A DNA stretch of 20,756 nucleotides from Saccoglossus kowalevskii (GCF_000003605.2 NW_003121914.1:253198-273953), one strand, 5' to 3'. Positions 9,630 through 19,493 are shown, counted from the stretch's first letter. Numbers and translations: made by a program. Notes: generated by a model not told the origin, from the sequence alone.

Positions 9630-9695
9630 GATTGAAGGTCGTGTAATTTGTGACATCACTAATTCGTGTGTAAGGACGGCTTCTGGAATTGTGCC
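9630..9695. repeat. 66-bp shared tail, copy 2
   Basis: GATTGAAGGTCGTGTAATTT, TGTGACATCACT, AATTCGTGTGTAAGG, ACGGCTTCTGGA and GTGCC align with 4092-4157. It follows the satellite remnant after 10 bp. Confidence 0.8.
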
Positions 9696-10245
9696 CTACA
9701 AATTACATAAAGGTCATCGTCTCAAGTACGTAATCCTACGTCGCCGTTACAGCGTTATTGTACATTGCTACGTTACTGTTGCTAAAGATTTTTTCTTGTA
9801 GAACTGACCTTTTCTATGAACTTAACTAAAGTGTTTGCATACATATGTGTATTTATATCAAATTATCATGCCTACGATTTGTAATTGTATCTCTATTTTA
9901 AGGGCATAATATTTTGAAGCATTTTGAATAATTGTAATATTATCAATATTGATTTAGATGTTGTTATAACATGATTATGTTAGCGTATTGGAACACAATC
10001 GAGTGTAATTTATGTAGTAATTAGTGTGGTTTGATAGTGTTTCTGAAGCCACTGCTAAAATAACCGAATTGGAGTTCGTTGTTGTAATCCTTAATACTCT
10101 TTTGTCATTCCCGGTGTTGGGAGATAACATACGTTACTTCCTAGCACCGTGCCATGACAGTACACCACTTGACTACTAAAATAATGGTAAACCAAGTTAC
10201 TTAGTCAACGCTAATATTACGGGCATATGCAAAAGATTATAGAGA
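9696..10245. other. Unique AT-rich spacer left of the segmental duplication
   Basis: No gene or repeat was recognised. Homology to the second duplication copy begins abruptly at about 10246, so this is the sequence outside the duplicated unit. Confidence 0.5.
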
Positions 10246-10259
10246 CTATATTGTTACAG

Positions 10260-10438
10260 ATGGGGGGAACAAATCCATTCCAGGTGACACCATTCTATTC
10301 AGCATGGGCACCCGTGGAGAAACAGCATGGAATACCGAACACAGAAAAGTGATAAGAGAAACTGAAAGGCTTTAGACAGAATGTCGTGATATATTCGAGG
10401 AGCGTTTAATAGAACTCCTGAATTCTTCAAGCATTACG
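10260..10438 (+). pseudogene. Exon-like decayed segment, copy 1
   Basis: It is flanked by a pyrimidine-containing TTGTTACAG on the left and a donor-like GGTAAATG on the right. One frame reads protein-like on both sides of a single stop (TAG at 10373-10375): GNKSIPGDTILFSMG before it and TECRDIFEERLIELLNSSS after. The second duplication copy has GAG at the homologous codon but carries its own lesions. No family is recognised. It may be an eroded exon of an unknown gene or chance. Confidence 0.3.
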
Positions 10439-11093
10439 GTAAATGATGATTACTATTATTCAACCACAAGGTGGCAAAATCGGACAAGATTCATTCCATA
10501 TTTGTTAAATTGGTCAAGTTTCATTTGTATTGATTGACTTGAGCTGATATTTATTATATAGCAATTAGAATATACAATATGCTTTGATGTTAATATTTTC
10601 TTCAAAAGGTTGCAAAGGTTAATTAAGTATGTTCAACTTGCAATGTTTAGGCAACCGCCCCAAAATATGATATAATATTGAACATTTGACAGAAAAATAC
10701 ACTTAGAAATCTATGAATTATTGTACTAAATATTCTATGGAGCAATACTCTAATTTAAATATAGACTCACAAAGATTAAAATTAAACAGATAAATACTCA
10801 TATATGGTATATATAGGTGTCACAACAACGCAATATTACCGTAATTGGTATAGTACAGGTGTGATGGTTCAAATACCAAAATGGCAACAGTAACATAAAG
10901 ACATCCCTGGCGGCGATGATAACATACGAACACGGAGCCAACAGATGAGGTTTCAACTGGTACTGGTATTATTATACTCTGCAAACATCAAGTACAATAA
11001 CGCGGTAAAACTCCAATCCTCCAACAACTAGATACTTAAACTCCTACACAATTCAACGAGATCTCCGATCTGAACTCAGTGCTGAACAACTCC

Positions 11094-11103
11094 CTTTTAT
11101 ATA
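11094..11103 (-). promoter_or_regulatory. TATA box of the solo LTR
   Basis: The minus strand reads TATATAAAAG, preceded by a G-run, 45 bp downstream of the nearest heat-shock-element-like motif. The layout resembles a heat-inducible pol II promoter and would start transcription toward lower coordinates. Confidence 0.55.
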
Positions 11104-11147
11104 CCCCCACTGTCTATAAATAGACCATTACATCAGCATACATAATG

Positions 11148-11284
11148 AGTCTAGAACTTACTACAAATTTCTAGAATGTTCCATTACCTTCTATTGCCTC
11201 CTACAGTGTTCTATTACCTATTCAATCAGTTTCTAAAAAAATCTAGAATATTCCACCCAGACACAGTACGGTTCTAGAACATTC
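11148..11284 (-). promoter_or_regulatory. Cluster of heat-shock-element-like motifs in the solo LTR
   Basis: Two perfect three-unit motifs of the form TTCnnGAAnnTTC lie at 11169-11181 (TTCTAGAATGTTC) and 11272-11284 (TTCTAGAACATTC). A one-unit-degraded copy is at 11241-11253 (ATCTAGAATATTC) and a partial one at 11148-11159. This is the binding pattern of HSF trimers. On the minus strand all lie upstream of the TATA box at 11094-11103. Confidence 0.65.
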
Positions 11285-11303
11285 TCAGTGATACGACAAT
11301 AGG

Positions 11304-13153
11304 TTTCTGCAAGATGCCATCATTGTATCATATGTGCACCTAAGTTACTAAATCGGGATAAGAGAAGTCTACGTGATCATGTTAATCTTATTAGATCCTT
11401 CAAGGTTCAACCATCAGTTGTTATTGTTGATATGCCACATATGATATAAAACATTGAAATATTATATATCTCCAGATGTCCATTCCTATGACGCAGACTT
11501 GCAAATAACACATCAGAAAATAATATGCTGACAACAGAAAGCAAATTACACTCACCTTGGTTATATGGTTGACCAGACCTAAGAAATCATGTACTAGGCG
11601 ATGATAATCACCTGTAATTGTATGATGTTTTTTACAAAAAAAATACATCCAAAGAAGTATTACGACGTATTGCAAATGTTCCGGAGTTGCACGGAATTGT
11701 AAATAGTGAGGATGATTTGATTTATTCATATATCTACAGAGACAGGTTGGGAGAGTGTATACTGCCAAGACCAATGGATTGAAATTGATTATTCCACACA
11801 CTGTGTGGATATATTTGTAGAGTTAAAGACATCCAACGGACAGTACAATCTCATTTGAAGTTACGCCAACATATTTTAAACTTCATTTTAAAACTTAACT
11901 TCAGGCGAGAAATGGCATTTTTGTTCATTCACAATCCCATGGATTGCTGTGAGACAAGTTACAAGCATGTGCTTTACACTACTGTAAATATAAGATTAGT
12001 CGTGCACAATATGTCAATGATAGTTATTATTATCCAAAAAACATTGAAGTTAGTATTATTGAGAGTATAACGTGTTCAGCGTTAAACGATATTGATTGGC
12101 ATTCCCAATTATTAGTTAATCGGTTAAGGCTGGCTCATGTCTTTCTGTTATTATTTGTTATTTTATGTTTCATACGTCTTTGTATTCAACATAATATTCA
12201 GAGTTTTGACAAGATCAGCAGATTGTATAAATACAAATGAAGACGGTCATGGCGCATTATTTCAAACCATTATTGCATAATATAATTATCTCCCTGGTAT
12301 TCTAAAGAACTTACCATGTATCGAACTACGTGTCGAAAAATACGTTTTGAGAATAACATCGACTACATGAAAGGGTTGAGGGTTTCGGGTGACCAGATTA
12401 TACTTGTTGTTGTTTCAATTATGTTGCATTAGAAAATAATAATTTACAGAGCAATGAAATAAAATTAAATTGAAATCTTTGTTTGCGCATATTCTCTTTT
12501 ATTCAATTTGTTTCGTGAGCTGTACTACGTACTATGATAACGTCGGTTTTATTCTTTAGAGAGACCTGGTAATCACGACAAATGCATTTGAACTGATATA
12601 TAAAACTACTTGACTTTATTAAATTGCCTATGATGACAGAGGACGGAAAACCCAATCAGACCACTTTAAAGAACGTTGGAAACGCGATATTATCTGAATC
12701 CAGCACTGTAATAACGAACGTACTTGTCGATTGTAAGGGGATTATTGTACGATGCAACATATATGAAAATTCCATTCTCAAATCCGGAAGAACTGCCTAG
12801 GACACTATTTGCACCACTTCATTGGGTTGTATGTAAGGGGATCGATATATCGTCTCTTACTGATTGGCTATGTTGTGCAGTGTACTCGACAGTTGTTTTG
12901 TTGAATGTTGTCTGTCATTTGTTTCATATTCCTATTCTCTATGCGACTTGATAAACAGATAAACGGTTAGATATAATAGTTTTAATTGATGATCTTTATT
13001 CCAAATGCATTAAATATAAATGTGATAAGATTATGTAATATATTACTATAAATACATTTGTAACATGTGACATTTAAATTTGTAAAGTTTACAATTTTTA
13101 TATGCATAATGCTTTTATATCAATAAATATTTTTAGTGATTTTTTGTTCATCA
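11304..13153. other. Duplicated upstream region of the NTF2-like gene, no confident gene
   Basis: Homologous to about 17490-19970 of copy 2. Stretches with some protein-like wording occur on the plus strand (about 11640-11735, and 11830-11910 with LKLRQ...NFILKL), but stops interrupt them, the copies differ, and no domain is recognised. Between about 11546 and 11732 the two copies are non-homologous. Nothing else is supported. Confidence 0.45.
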
Positions 13154-13160
13154 TATAAAA
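13154..13160 (+). promoter_or_regulatory. Candidate TATA box of the NTF2-like gene
   Basis: TATAAAA lies 187 bp upstream of the start codon. The duplicated copy keeps both the box (19971-19977) and exactly the same 187-bp distance, while flanking regions differ by indels. If used, transcription would start near 13185, leaving a leader of about 155 bases. Not proven. Confidence 0.45.
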
Positions 13161-13202
13161 AATGTTAGCTTTGAAAACATCGACTGCGTTCGGAGCGCCA
13201 CC

Positions 13203-13286
13203 ATGTGGCCATTCACACAGCACACGTAGATTACTCACAATATGTTGTTGCTTATTCTGGCAGAGATACAAACAATCCCGAGCTGA
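13203..13286 (+). promoter_or_regulatory. Two short upstream reading frames in the presumed leader
   Basis: An ATG at 13203 sits in an ideal Kozak context (GCCACCATG) and encodes eight residues before TAG at 13227-13229. A second ATG at 13242 opens a 14-residue frame ending at TGA 13284-13286. Both precede the main ATG at 13341 and, if transcribed, would be expected to lower its translation. In copy 2 the first has become ATGTGA (20020-20025), a start-stop element. Confidence 0.4.
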
Positions 13287-13340
13287 GCAGTGTAACATAC
13301 TGTACCGAAAGCCGAGTACAACTTTTACAGTTTTCGCATA

Positions 13341-14349
13341 ATGACTGGCAACCCTGATCTGAGGAAAGTGCTTGAAGAACGCATTGATACATTTAGCCGA
13401 CTATTCAACGAAAAGAACTGGGAGGCTCTTTACGATATGCATACTCCTGAATGCAGATTTATTCGCGCTGGGAAAGTGTATTCAGGGTCTACTGGTGTGT
13501 ATTTAATTATTCATCAATATATCAGCTTATATATTTTTTCGTAAATTCACCGTTGGTTTAAGGATTTACCGTGACACATTCACTTATGTGTTTACGTTTT
13601 GATACAACCACATATGTTTGTTCGCTATATATCCTCTAAATTATCTCCTTGCCAAAATATTGGCTTATTTAGGGTACGTATATCGTCATACAAAACACAA
13701 AAATAGGTTCGTGCCTATTTTTGTAAATGTGTGTTTTATCCCGCTGATTGGTTTTCCAGTAAATTCACTGAGACTGGTTTTGCTTAGCTTGTAGGCTTTC
13801 ATTATAATGTTGTGACCGACGAAGTGAAATGTGACAGAATAATGTAGACTATATTAATTACAATATTGTTAGGTAAGATTGTAAATTTGAGCAATATTTA
13901 GTTAGCTGAAATGTTATTGAAACAACCTGTAATAGAGACTTGCCCCTTTTTCATGAAATAAACGTGATATCCAATCTTGTCAACAATTCCACATAAAATA
14001 TCACGTTTGCAACTCATTAAATAAAAAAACAAACAGTTACAAACCTGATTGTCCATTCATTGTATCGTTACATCTACCGTTAAACGTACGTATTACAAAT
14101 ACCTAATTTCGCTGATTTTCAGATACAATAGAAAAAATGAAGCAGTTGAGAATGGAATTCGATAAAATGGACGCAACAACAAAGGACGTTGAGGGAATAT
14201 TAGGAGGTGATAATGTGTACTGTAGTGTCACATACAAGATGAAAAATGCAGAATCTCCTGTGTACACCATCAAATTATTATACATATGGAAGCTGGTCGA
14301 TGGGTTATATAAAGCTGATATTGTGTTTGCTTCAAAGCATATTCCTTAA
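13341..14349 (+). CDS. NTF2-like/SnoaL (DUF4440-type) small protein, two exons
   Basis: The gene has two exons, 13341-13494 and 14123-14349, separated by a 628-bp GT-AG intron (donor G|GTGTGT, acceptor TTTTCAG). Splicing restores one frame of 127 codons (126 residues plus TAA), with a split GAT codon. The protein has the family's layout: an N-terminal amphipathic helix (RKVLEERIDTFSRLFNEKNW, residues about 8-27), then ALYDMHTPECRFI, a GKVYSG turn, a second helix IEKMKQLRMEF, and C-terminal strands with YCSVTYKM, YIWKLVDG and YKADIVFAS. The W...DG.....D end is typical of DUF4440/SnoaL proteins. There is no signal peptide or membrane segment, so it is probably cytosolic. Members adopt an NTF2-like cone fold and often bind small ligands; the ligand here is unknown. 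The first in-frame ATG after the leader was taken as start. Confidence 0.78.
13495..14122 (+). other. Intron of the NTF2-like gene
   Basis: It begins GTGTGTATTT and ends TGATTTTCAG. Its first 487 bases are duplicated at 20295-20756, showing that the second copy also carries the intron. No nested gene is seen. Confidence 0.75.
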
Positions 14350-14407
14350 TCTTATGTGCCTCTCGTACATGTACATGTACTACCTGGTTAATAATTTAAA
14401 ACAAACA

Positions 14408-14413
14408 AATAAA
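14408..14413 (+). terminator. Poly(A) signal AATAAA
   Basis: A canonical AATAAA lies 59 bp after the stop codon of the NTF2-like gene, followed by T/G-rich sequence (AATGTTTGTG), as expected for cleavage and polyadenylation. Confidence 0.7.
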
Positions 14414-17013
14414 ATGTTTGTGAAAATATATTTCTTTTCTGAATGTTTATTTGAGTAATTTAAATGAATATTTGTGATTTGGCATGTCAATTAATTGAGT
14501 CCAATATTGTATACACTTCTTCGCTTTCATGCGACGCGCTGTGTACGATCATACACGCCTCCACCAAAAAAATGAACAGAAATATTAGGAGTGTGTTTTT
14601 CAACACTCGGTTGCATTCTAGACTCTAGACTCGTATCTCTGAAAAACCCCACAAAAAATAAATCAGATTCATAGAATTGTATACATCCGAAGTGGTTGAT
14701 TTACTTTGCCAAGATTGTGAATGCCGAATCGCTTATTAGTCACTACACACAGACACAGCACGGTGAAATATTTCGCCAAATACTTCACAGCTCGATGTTT
14801 GTGGATTCGCAATGAGGTTATCCAATGAAAACAGCATGACTAGTGGGGGGAACACATACCAATCAGATAAACAAACTCAACCATGAATCATTAAACAAAA
14901 GTTTACATTGAAAGCTACATATTAATTAACTTATCCTCACAAATTAAATAAAACATACATAACAAAATATTATGAAATCAGTGAAAGAACAATACATAGA
15001 ATCCTGGGGTACACACCAAGATGTAATACGCCCGGGTAAAACCTCATCCTTGTGATTTCCATTAGAAGGACTGAATTGTGGGAACATCAAATTGAATGTC
15101 TATCAACACAAATGTCACACATGCGCAGCGCGACGACCACCGCCCTTGAAAAAGGGGCATTTTAAATTCAATATTGGAAAGGCACTTTCTGAAGGGAGCA
15201 GATGAAACGGAAAGCATATTAAAAGATGTACGTCGAAATGAACTTATGAAGGTAAATAATTGCTTTCGGCAACTTTTCTAATGTAGTGAAGATATGACGC
15301 CTTACCAGAGATGTGTCTATTGTTGTCGATAGTTTAGCTCGGAAACAAATTATGCTCTTTTAACCTCCTAACTGTTGTGTTCTGGAAAATAAAGCTAAAG
15401 AAATGTGTTGACTACTTACCACTAACTGATGACGTATTATATGGAACACGTGTGGAAGAATTTGGTAATTCGGATGACAAGGCACCTGTTCACGCCAAAT
15501 GTCAACCCACATTATCCATTCAAATAAAAATATTTAGTGCGCTTCCACGTATTCATCGATAAATCCATTCCCGATGGGACACATGCGATTGGAGATTCTT
15601 GCACACTGACATATAATAGTCGTGGCTTGTTCATATATGTCATAAATTTATTTGATTTGATATATTGCCAACACTAAAAAACGTTCCCTTGAAATATCCA
15701 TTTTGTGAACAGTACAACGGAGATGAATATTAAAATAAGCATTTTCTAAATGCGCACTGCATTCAGTAAATATAACCCAGCCCTACACACTGTACTGACC
15801 CTCACAATTAATTCTATCGATTGTGATCCTACCACAGCTGCATTGCGATGTCGTCTTTATTTTGATTCTACTCCTCCACGCTGTCATTGGAAGGGGTGAT
15901 AAATAGTTTTTTTGTTCAAAAATGGGTTTCAAGTACAGTGTTAAAAACAATACCAAATATACCATAAAGTTTTATTCATTTTCAAATATACACACGTATA
16001 AACATAGAACCAAGTATCACAGTCGAGTACTGCAGTGGTGGTCGTTGCTATGTCTGATGCGCATGCGTCAAATATGGTCATCGCATAAAAGAATTTAACG
16101 ACAACATTGAAAAAAAGGAAAATGTCAACAGATACTTTTGGATACGCAACCCCGGATTTGTGAGCGTTTTTTGCCCAGTGGAATAAGCACTTGTACTATT
16201 ATGAAGAATGCACTGCAGAGTTTTGAAATAAAATCATATTCAAAAGAAGCATTATTTCATTTTTACCTCTTCCTCATGCCAGTTTTCAAAATTGTAATTC
16301 ATCAATGCAAATATATGACATAAAAATGTTAGCACAGGGTTATTGGAATACACAATGGAAACATTAGAGCGCGGTCCAATCTGATTAAATGTTATGTATC
16401 AGTTTTGACGTTCATTTTGGTATAACGTTTGGTTGAAATTTTAATTGTCATCTCACTAAAACATATAGTGCAACCCAATAAATATAAATATAATATTGAA
16501 TCACAAACAGGTCATTTTTCGTGTTGAAATAGGTGTACATATGTTGTTTTTGTGTCCCACGCACAAAAAGCTGTGCGGTATTTGACGAAAACTAGAGATA
16601 CAGTCTCTAATTTTAGTCAATAGTGATGAAATAGTTTCTTAAAGTCTCCTCACCCCTAACATCAACCATAACCTTAACATATTTTGATGAGACCCCGCTA
16701 TTTTAATTTATGCCGGCGCTGAATGTTTTATTACATTTCGCCGAAATCGTAATGGTCAACTTTATCGAAGGGTTCAATCAGTCTGAAGTTTAAATATCTT
16801 TATTCCTTCCCTTAGTAAACGTAAAAAATAACTAAAATTGTATTGTTTCAAACCAGTTTTGTATGCTGTATGTTGTAATGAGGCATTTGTTTTCTATACT
16901 AATTAATGTATATTATTGTATTAATGTATTACTCGCAATTCAGATGATTAATTTACCTTGGTTAGTTCCTAGCACGAACATAAAGATTATGTTATTGTTA
17001 ATATCTGTTATGC
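14414..17013. other. Spacer between the two duplication copies, no confident gene
   Basis: This stretch separates the NTF2-like gene's 3' end from the left edge of duplication copy 2. Two CpG-bearing NRF1-like sites (about 15117 and 16057) and a possible tiny first exon at 16122-16159 are described in the findings. The open frame at 15377-15562 shows no recognisable domain. No other repeat family was identified. Confidence 0.45.
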
Positions 17014-17027
17014 TTATATTGTTACAG

Positions 17028-17217
17028 ATGGTGGAAACAAATCCATTCCAGGTGACACCCATCTATTAAACATGGGCACCGTCCATTCGACTAGCTACCC
17101 GTAGGAAAACAGTATGAAATACCGAACACAGAAAAGTGAAACAGAAACTAAAAGGCTTGAGACAGAATGTCGTGATATGTCCGAGGAACGTTTAATAAAA
17201 CTTCTGAATTTTTCAAG
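17028..17217 (+). pseudogene. Exon-like decayed segment, copy 2
   Basis: This is the homologue of 10260-10438. It keeps the TTGTTACAG acceptor and GNKSIPGDT wording, then holds 19 extra bases (within about 17063-17084) and a compensating one-base loss near 17140. It has stops of its own, though the stop seen at 10373 is a GAG here. The AAATGATG donor context is lost. Confidence 0.28.
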
Positions 17218-19074
17218 AATTACGGTGGCGAAATCGGACAGGATTCATTCTAATTTATATTTGTTATATTGATCATGTTTCATTTGTATTGATTGGACTG
17301 AGGTCACATTTATTATATAGGAATTGGAGTATACACAATCCTTTGATATAATATAGACCTACAGAGTTTAAATTTAGAAATAGTGTAATTCATAAAATTG
17401 CAACTGTTAATGGTAAATATATCATTGACTAAATTGTGTATGAAAAACAGATAAATATTTTTTATATAGTATATATGGCTACCTGCAACCTGCCCTCATT
17501 GTATCGTATATGCACTTAAGTTACATATCCGGGATCAGAGAAGTCCACGTGATCATGTTAACCTTATTAGATCATTTAAGGTTCAACCATCAGTTGTTAT
17601 TGTTGATATGCCACATATGGTAGTAAGACATTGAAATATTAGATATCTCTATGACTTGCAAAAAACACATCAGAAAATAATATGTTGGCATCAGAAGGCA
17701 AATTACCATTTCTCTATTGACTGCATGTTGAATGTAGATTGTTGATCAGAGACTAAATAACCATGTTGGTTTAAGTCATATAGGATTTTTAAAACTGTCA
17801 TTGTTAGTTAAGTACTTCATTTTTCAATTCAATCTTTGGAAGTACATGTTACATAATTATGTTCTCTCCTCACACAAGCGTCATTCGACCGCAAATATTT
17901 TTCTTATTGACCACATGTCCAATGATACCGCACAAATGAATAGTGTGTCCAGGCAGAAAAATGTAACAGGTATGATAATTACATATCTGAATCATGTTCC
18001 TCATAATTTGTATTTCAATCATCCAATACAGATAATAAAATAATACAACATTCGGTTATAGACATTGAAGTCGCAGAAAAGATTATATAGCAATAGACCA
18101 AATACAAGATAATTGACTGTGATATGAAAATATCGTTAGTATGGAACATGTTGGTTTTCAATCGTGAGGCTAATATATTCATAAGTATTATTTTTAGTAT
18201 TTAGGTTACAATAATTAAATGATTGCTATTATGACGGTTCTACGCGAGTCACGTGAAACTACCGACAGGAAGTATCACTGGTCTGGGGATGCCCTACATA
18301 GAGACAGGTTGGAGTTAGATATCCCACGGACAGAACTATCTCACTTGGAGTTACGCCAACTCATTTTAGACTTCATTTTAAAACTTCACGTGAGAAATAG
18401 CACATGGCATTTCTGTTCATTCACAATCCCATAGATTGATGTGAGACGAGTTACAAACATGTACTTTACATTACGGTAAATATAAGATTAGTCGTGCACA
18501 ATATGTCAATGATAACATAGTTATTATTATCCAAAAAACATTGAAGTTAGTATTATTGAGAGTATAACGTGTTCACGATATTAATTGGCATTCCCAATTA
18601 GTAGTTAATTAGTTAAGGCTGGTTTATGTCTTTTTGTTATTATTTGTTATTTTATGTGTTATACAAGTATGCATTCAACACAGTTTTGACAATATCAGAT
18701 AATTGTATAAATACAAATGAAGACGGTCATGGCGCATTATTTCAAACCATTATTGCGTAAAAAAAACGTTTTGAGAATAACATCAACTACATGAAAGGGC
18801 CGGGGGTTGTGGGTGACCAGATTATACTTGCTGTTGTTTCAATTAGGTTGCAATAGAAAATAATATCTTACAGAGAAATGAAATGGAATGAAATTGATGT
18901 CTTTGTTTGTGCATATTCTCCTTTATTCAATTTGTTTCGTGAGCTGTACAACGTACTATGATAACATCGGTTTTATTCTTTAGAGAGACCTGGTAATCAC
19001 GACAAATGCATTTGAACTGATATATAAAACTACTTGACTTTATTAAATTGCCTATGATGACAGAGGATGGAAAA

Positions 19075-19320
19075 CGCGCGCTAAGATTAATAAGGTATTT
19101 TTTATCAGTTCGCCATCACGGCAACGTAAATTTCAGTAGTGTACATTTTGTCATCCACCTATATTGTCCCTAATAACCAACAAAATAAGTGGCAATATTG
19201 TTCTTCTCAAAATTGTGCTCGTGTTCTGCCTTTATAAAATAAAATACATGCAGTAAGTATTTGTTATTTGTAGAAATTATATGTGTAGGTTAACGTACAT
19301 TTCACCTTACAAAATACGAA
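19075..19320. other. 246-bp segment present only in duplication copy 2
   Basis: Copy 1 reads GGAAAACCCAATCAGACC without interruption at 12648-12665; copy 2 has 246 bp between GGAAAA and CCCAATCAGACC. It starts GCGCGCTAAG-like and ends AAATACGAA. Terminal inverted repeats and a clear target duplication are not evident. It could be a small non-autonomous insertion in copy 2 or a deletion from copy 1. Confidence 0.6.
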
Positions 19321-19361
19321 CCCAATCAGACCACTTTAAAGAACGTTGGAAACGCGATATT

Positions 19362-19493
19362 CCCACGACTAAAACAATTTTCAATATCACATTTAATTGA
19401 TTGCATTAATTAGAAGTTAATGTATTCGTGATTGCATCAATGACGTATTTAGCTTTCCTCTTTATTTGAAATGCATTTTTAAAACTAATTATT
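19362..19493. mobile_element. 132-bp segment in copy 2 with a possible TATT target duplication
   Basis: Copy 1 reads GCGATATTATCT at 12689-12700; in copy 2 the GATATT is followed by 132 extra bases ending TTATT before ATCT. A TATT on both sides fits a 4-bp target duplication. The ends (CCCACGACTA and ACTAATTATT) are not inverted repeats. A TGATTGCAT[T/C]AA word repeats inside. It could equally be a deletion in copy 1. Confidence 0.4.

Larger units (their letters stand above)
10818..11298 (-). mobile_element. Solo LTR (gypsy-like) with 5-bp target duplication ATAGG
   Basis: The 481-bp element starts TGTCACAACA and ends TACGACA on the plus strand, giving TGTC...GACA inverted ends, and is flanked on both sides by ATAGG (10813-10817 and 11299-11303). 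The second copy of the surrounding duplication lacks the element and shows an uninterrupted site (about 17472-17490), so its insertion postdates the duplication. Promoter order places it on the minus strand: repeated heat-shock-element-like motifs, then TATATAAAAG. No internal coding region remains, as expected after LTR-LTR recombination. It is not obviously related to the gypsy relic at the window start. Confidence 0.85.
10246..13981 (+). repeat. Segmental duplication, copy 1
   Basis: Matches 17014-20756 in the same orientation, with a spacing of 6768 bp at the left end and 6775 bp at the right. Shared landmarks include TATATTGTTACAGATGG, GACAGAATGTCGTGATAT, CGTGATCATGTTAA, GAAGACGGTCATGGCGCATT, CAATCAGACCACTTTAAAGA and the exon-1 region. 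Many blocks look over 90% identical by eye, with several large indels. The copies carry intron, promoter and flank, so this is DNA-level duplication, not retroposition. Exon 2 (14123-14349) should lie just past the window in copy 2. Confidence 0.92.

Noticed and set aside
11421-11801. 126-codon minus-strand open frame
   Set aside because: Its peptide is rich in Tyr, Cys, Phe and Ile as expected from AT-rich non-coding DNA, it lies next to the solo LTR, and the homologous part of copy 2 does not preserve it.
13098-13298. Minus-strand open frame upstream of the NTF2-like gene, also present in copy 2 (19924-20115)
   Set aside because: It is open in both duplicates, but the predicted peptides differ at about a quarter of positions with many non-conservative changes, and the region is promoter and leader of the plus-strand gene. 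Conservation is explained by duplication.
15180-15252. Exon-like segment reading HFLKGADETESILKDV before a GTAAAT donor
   Set aside because: It has no clear acceptor or in-frame start, a stop lies shortly upstream, and no family is recognised.
17801-18043. 80-codon plus-strand open frame
   Set aside because: It has no recognisable domain, has the composition of AT-rich spacer, and is absent from copy 1.
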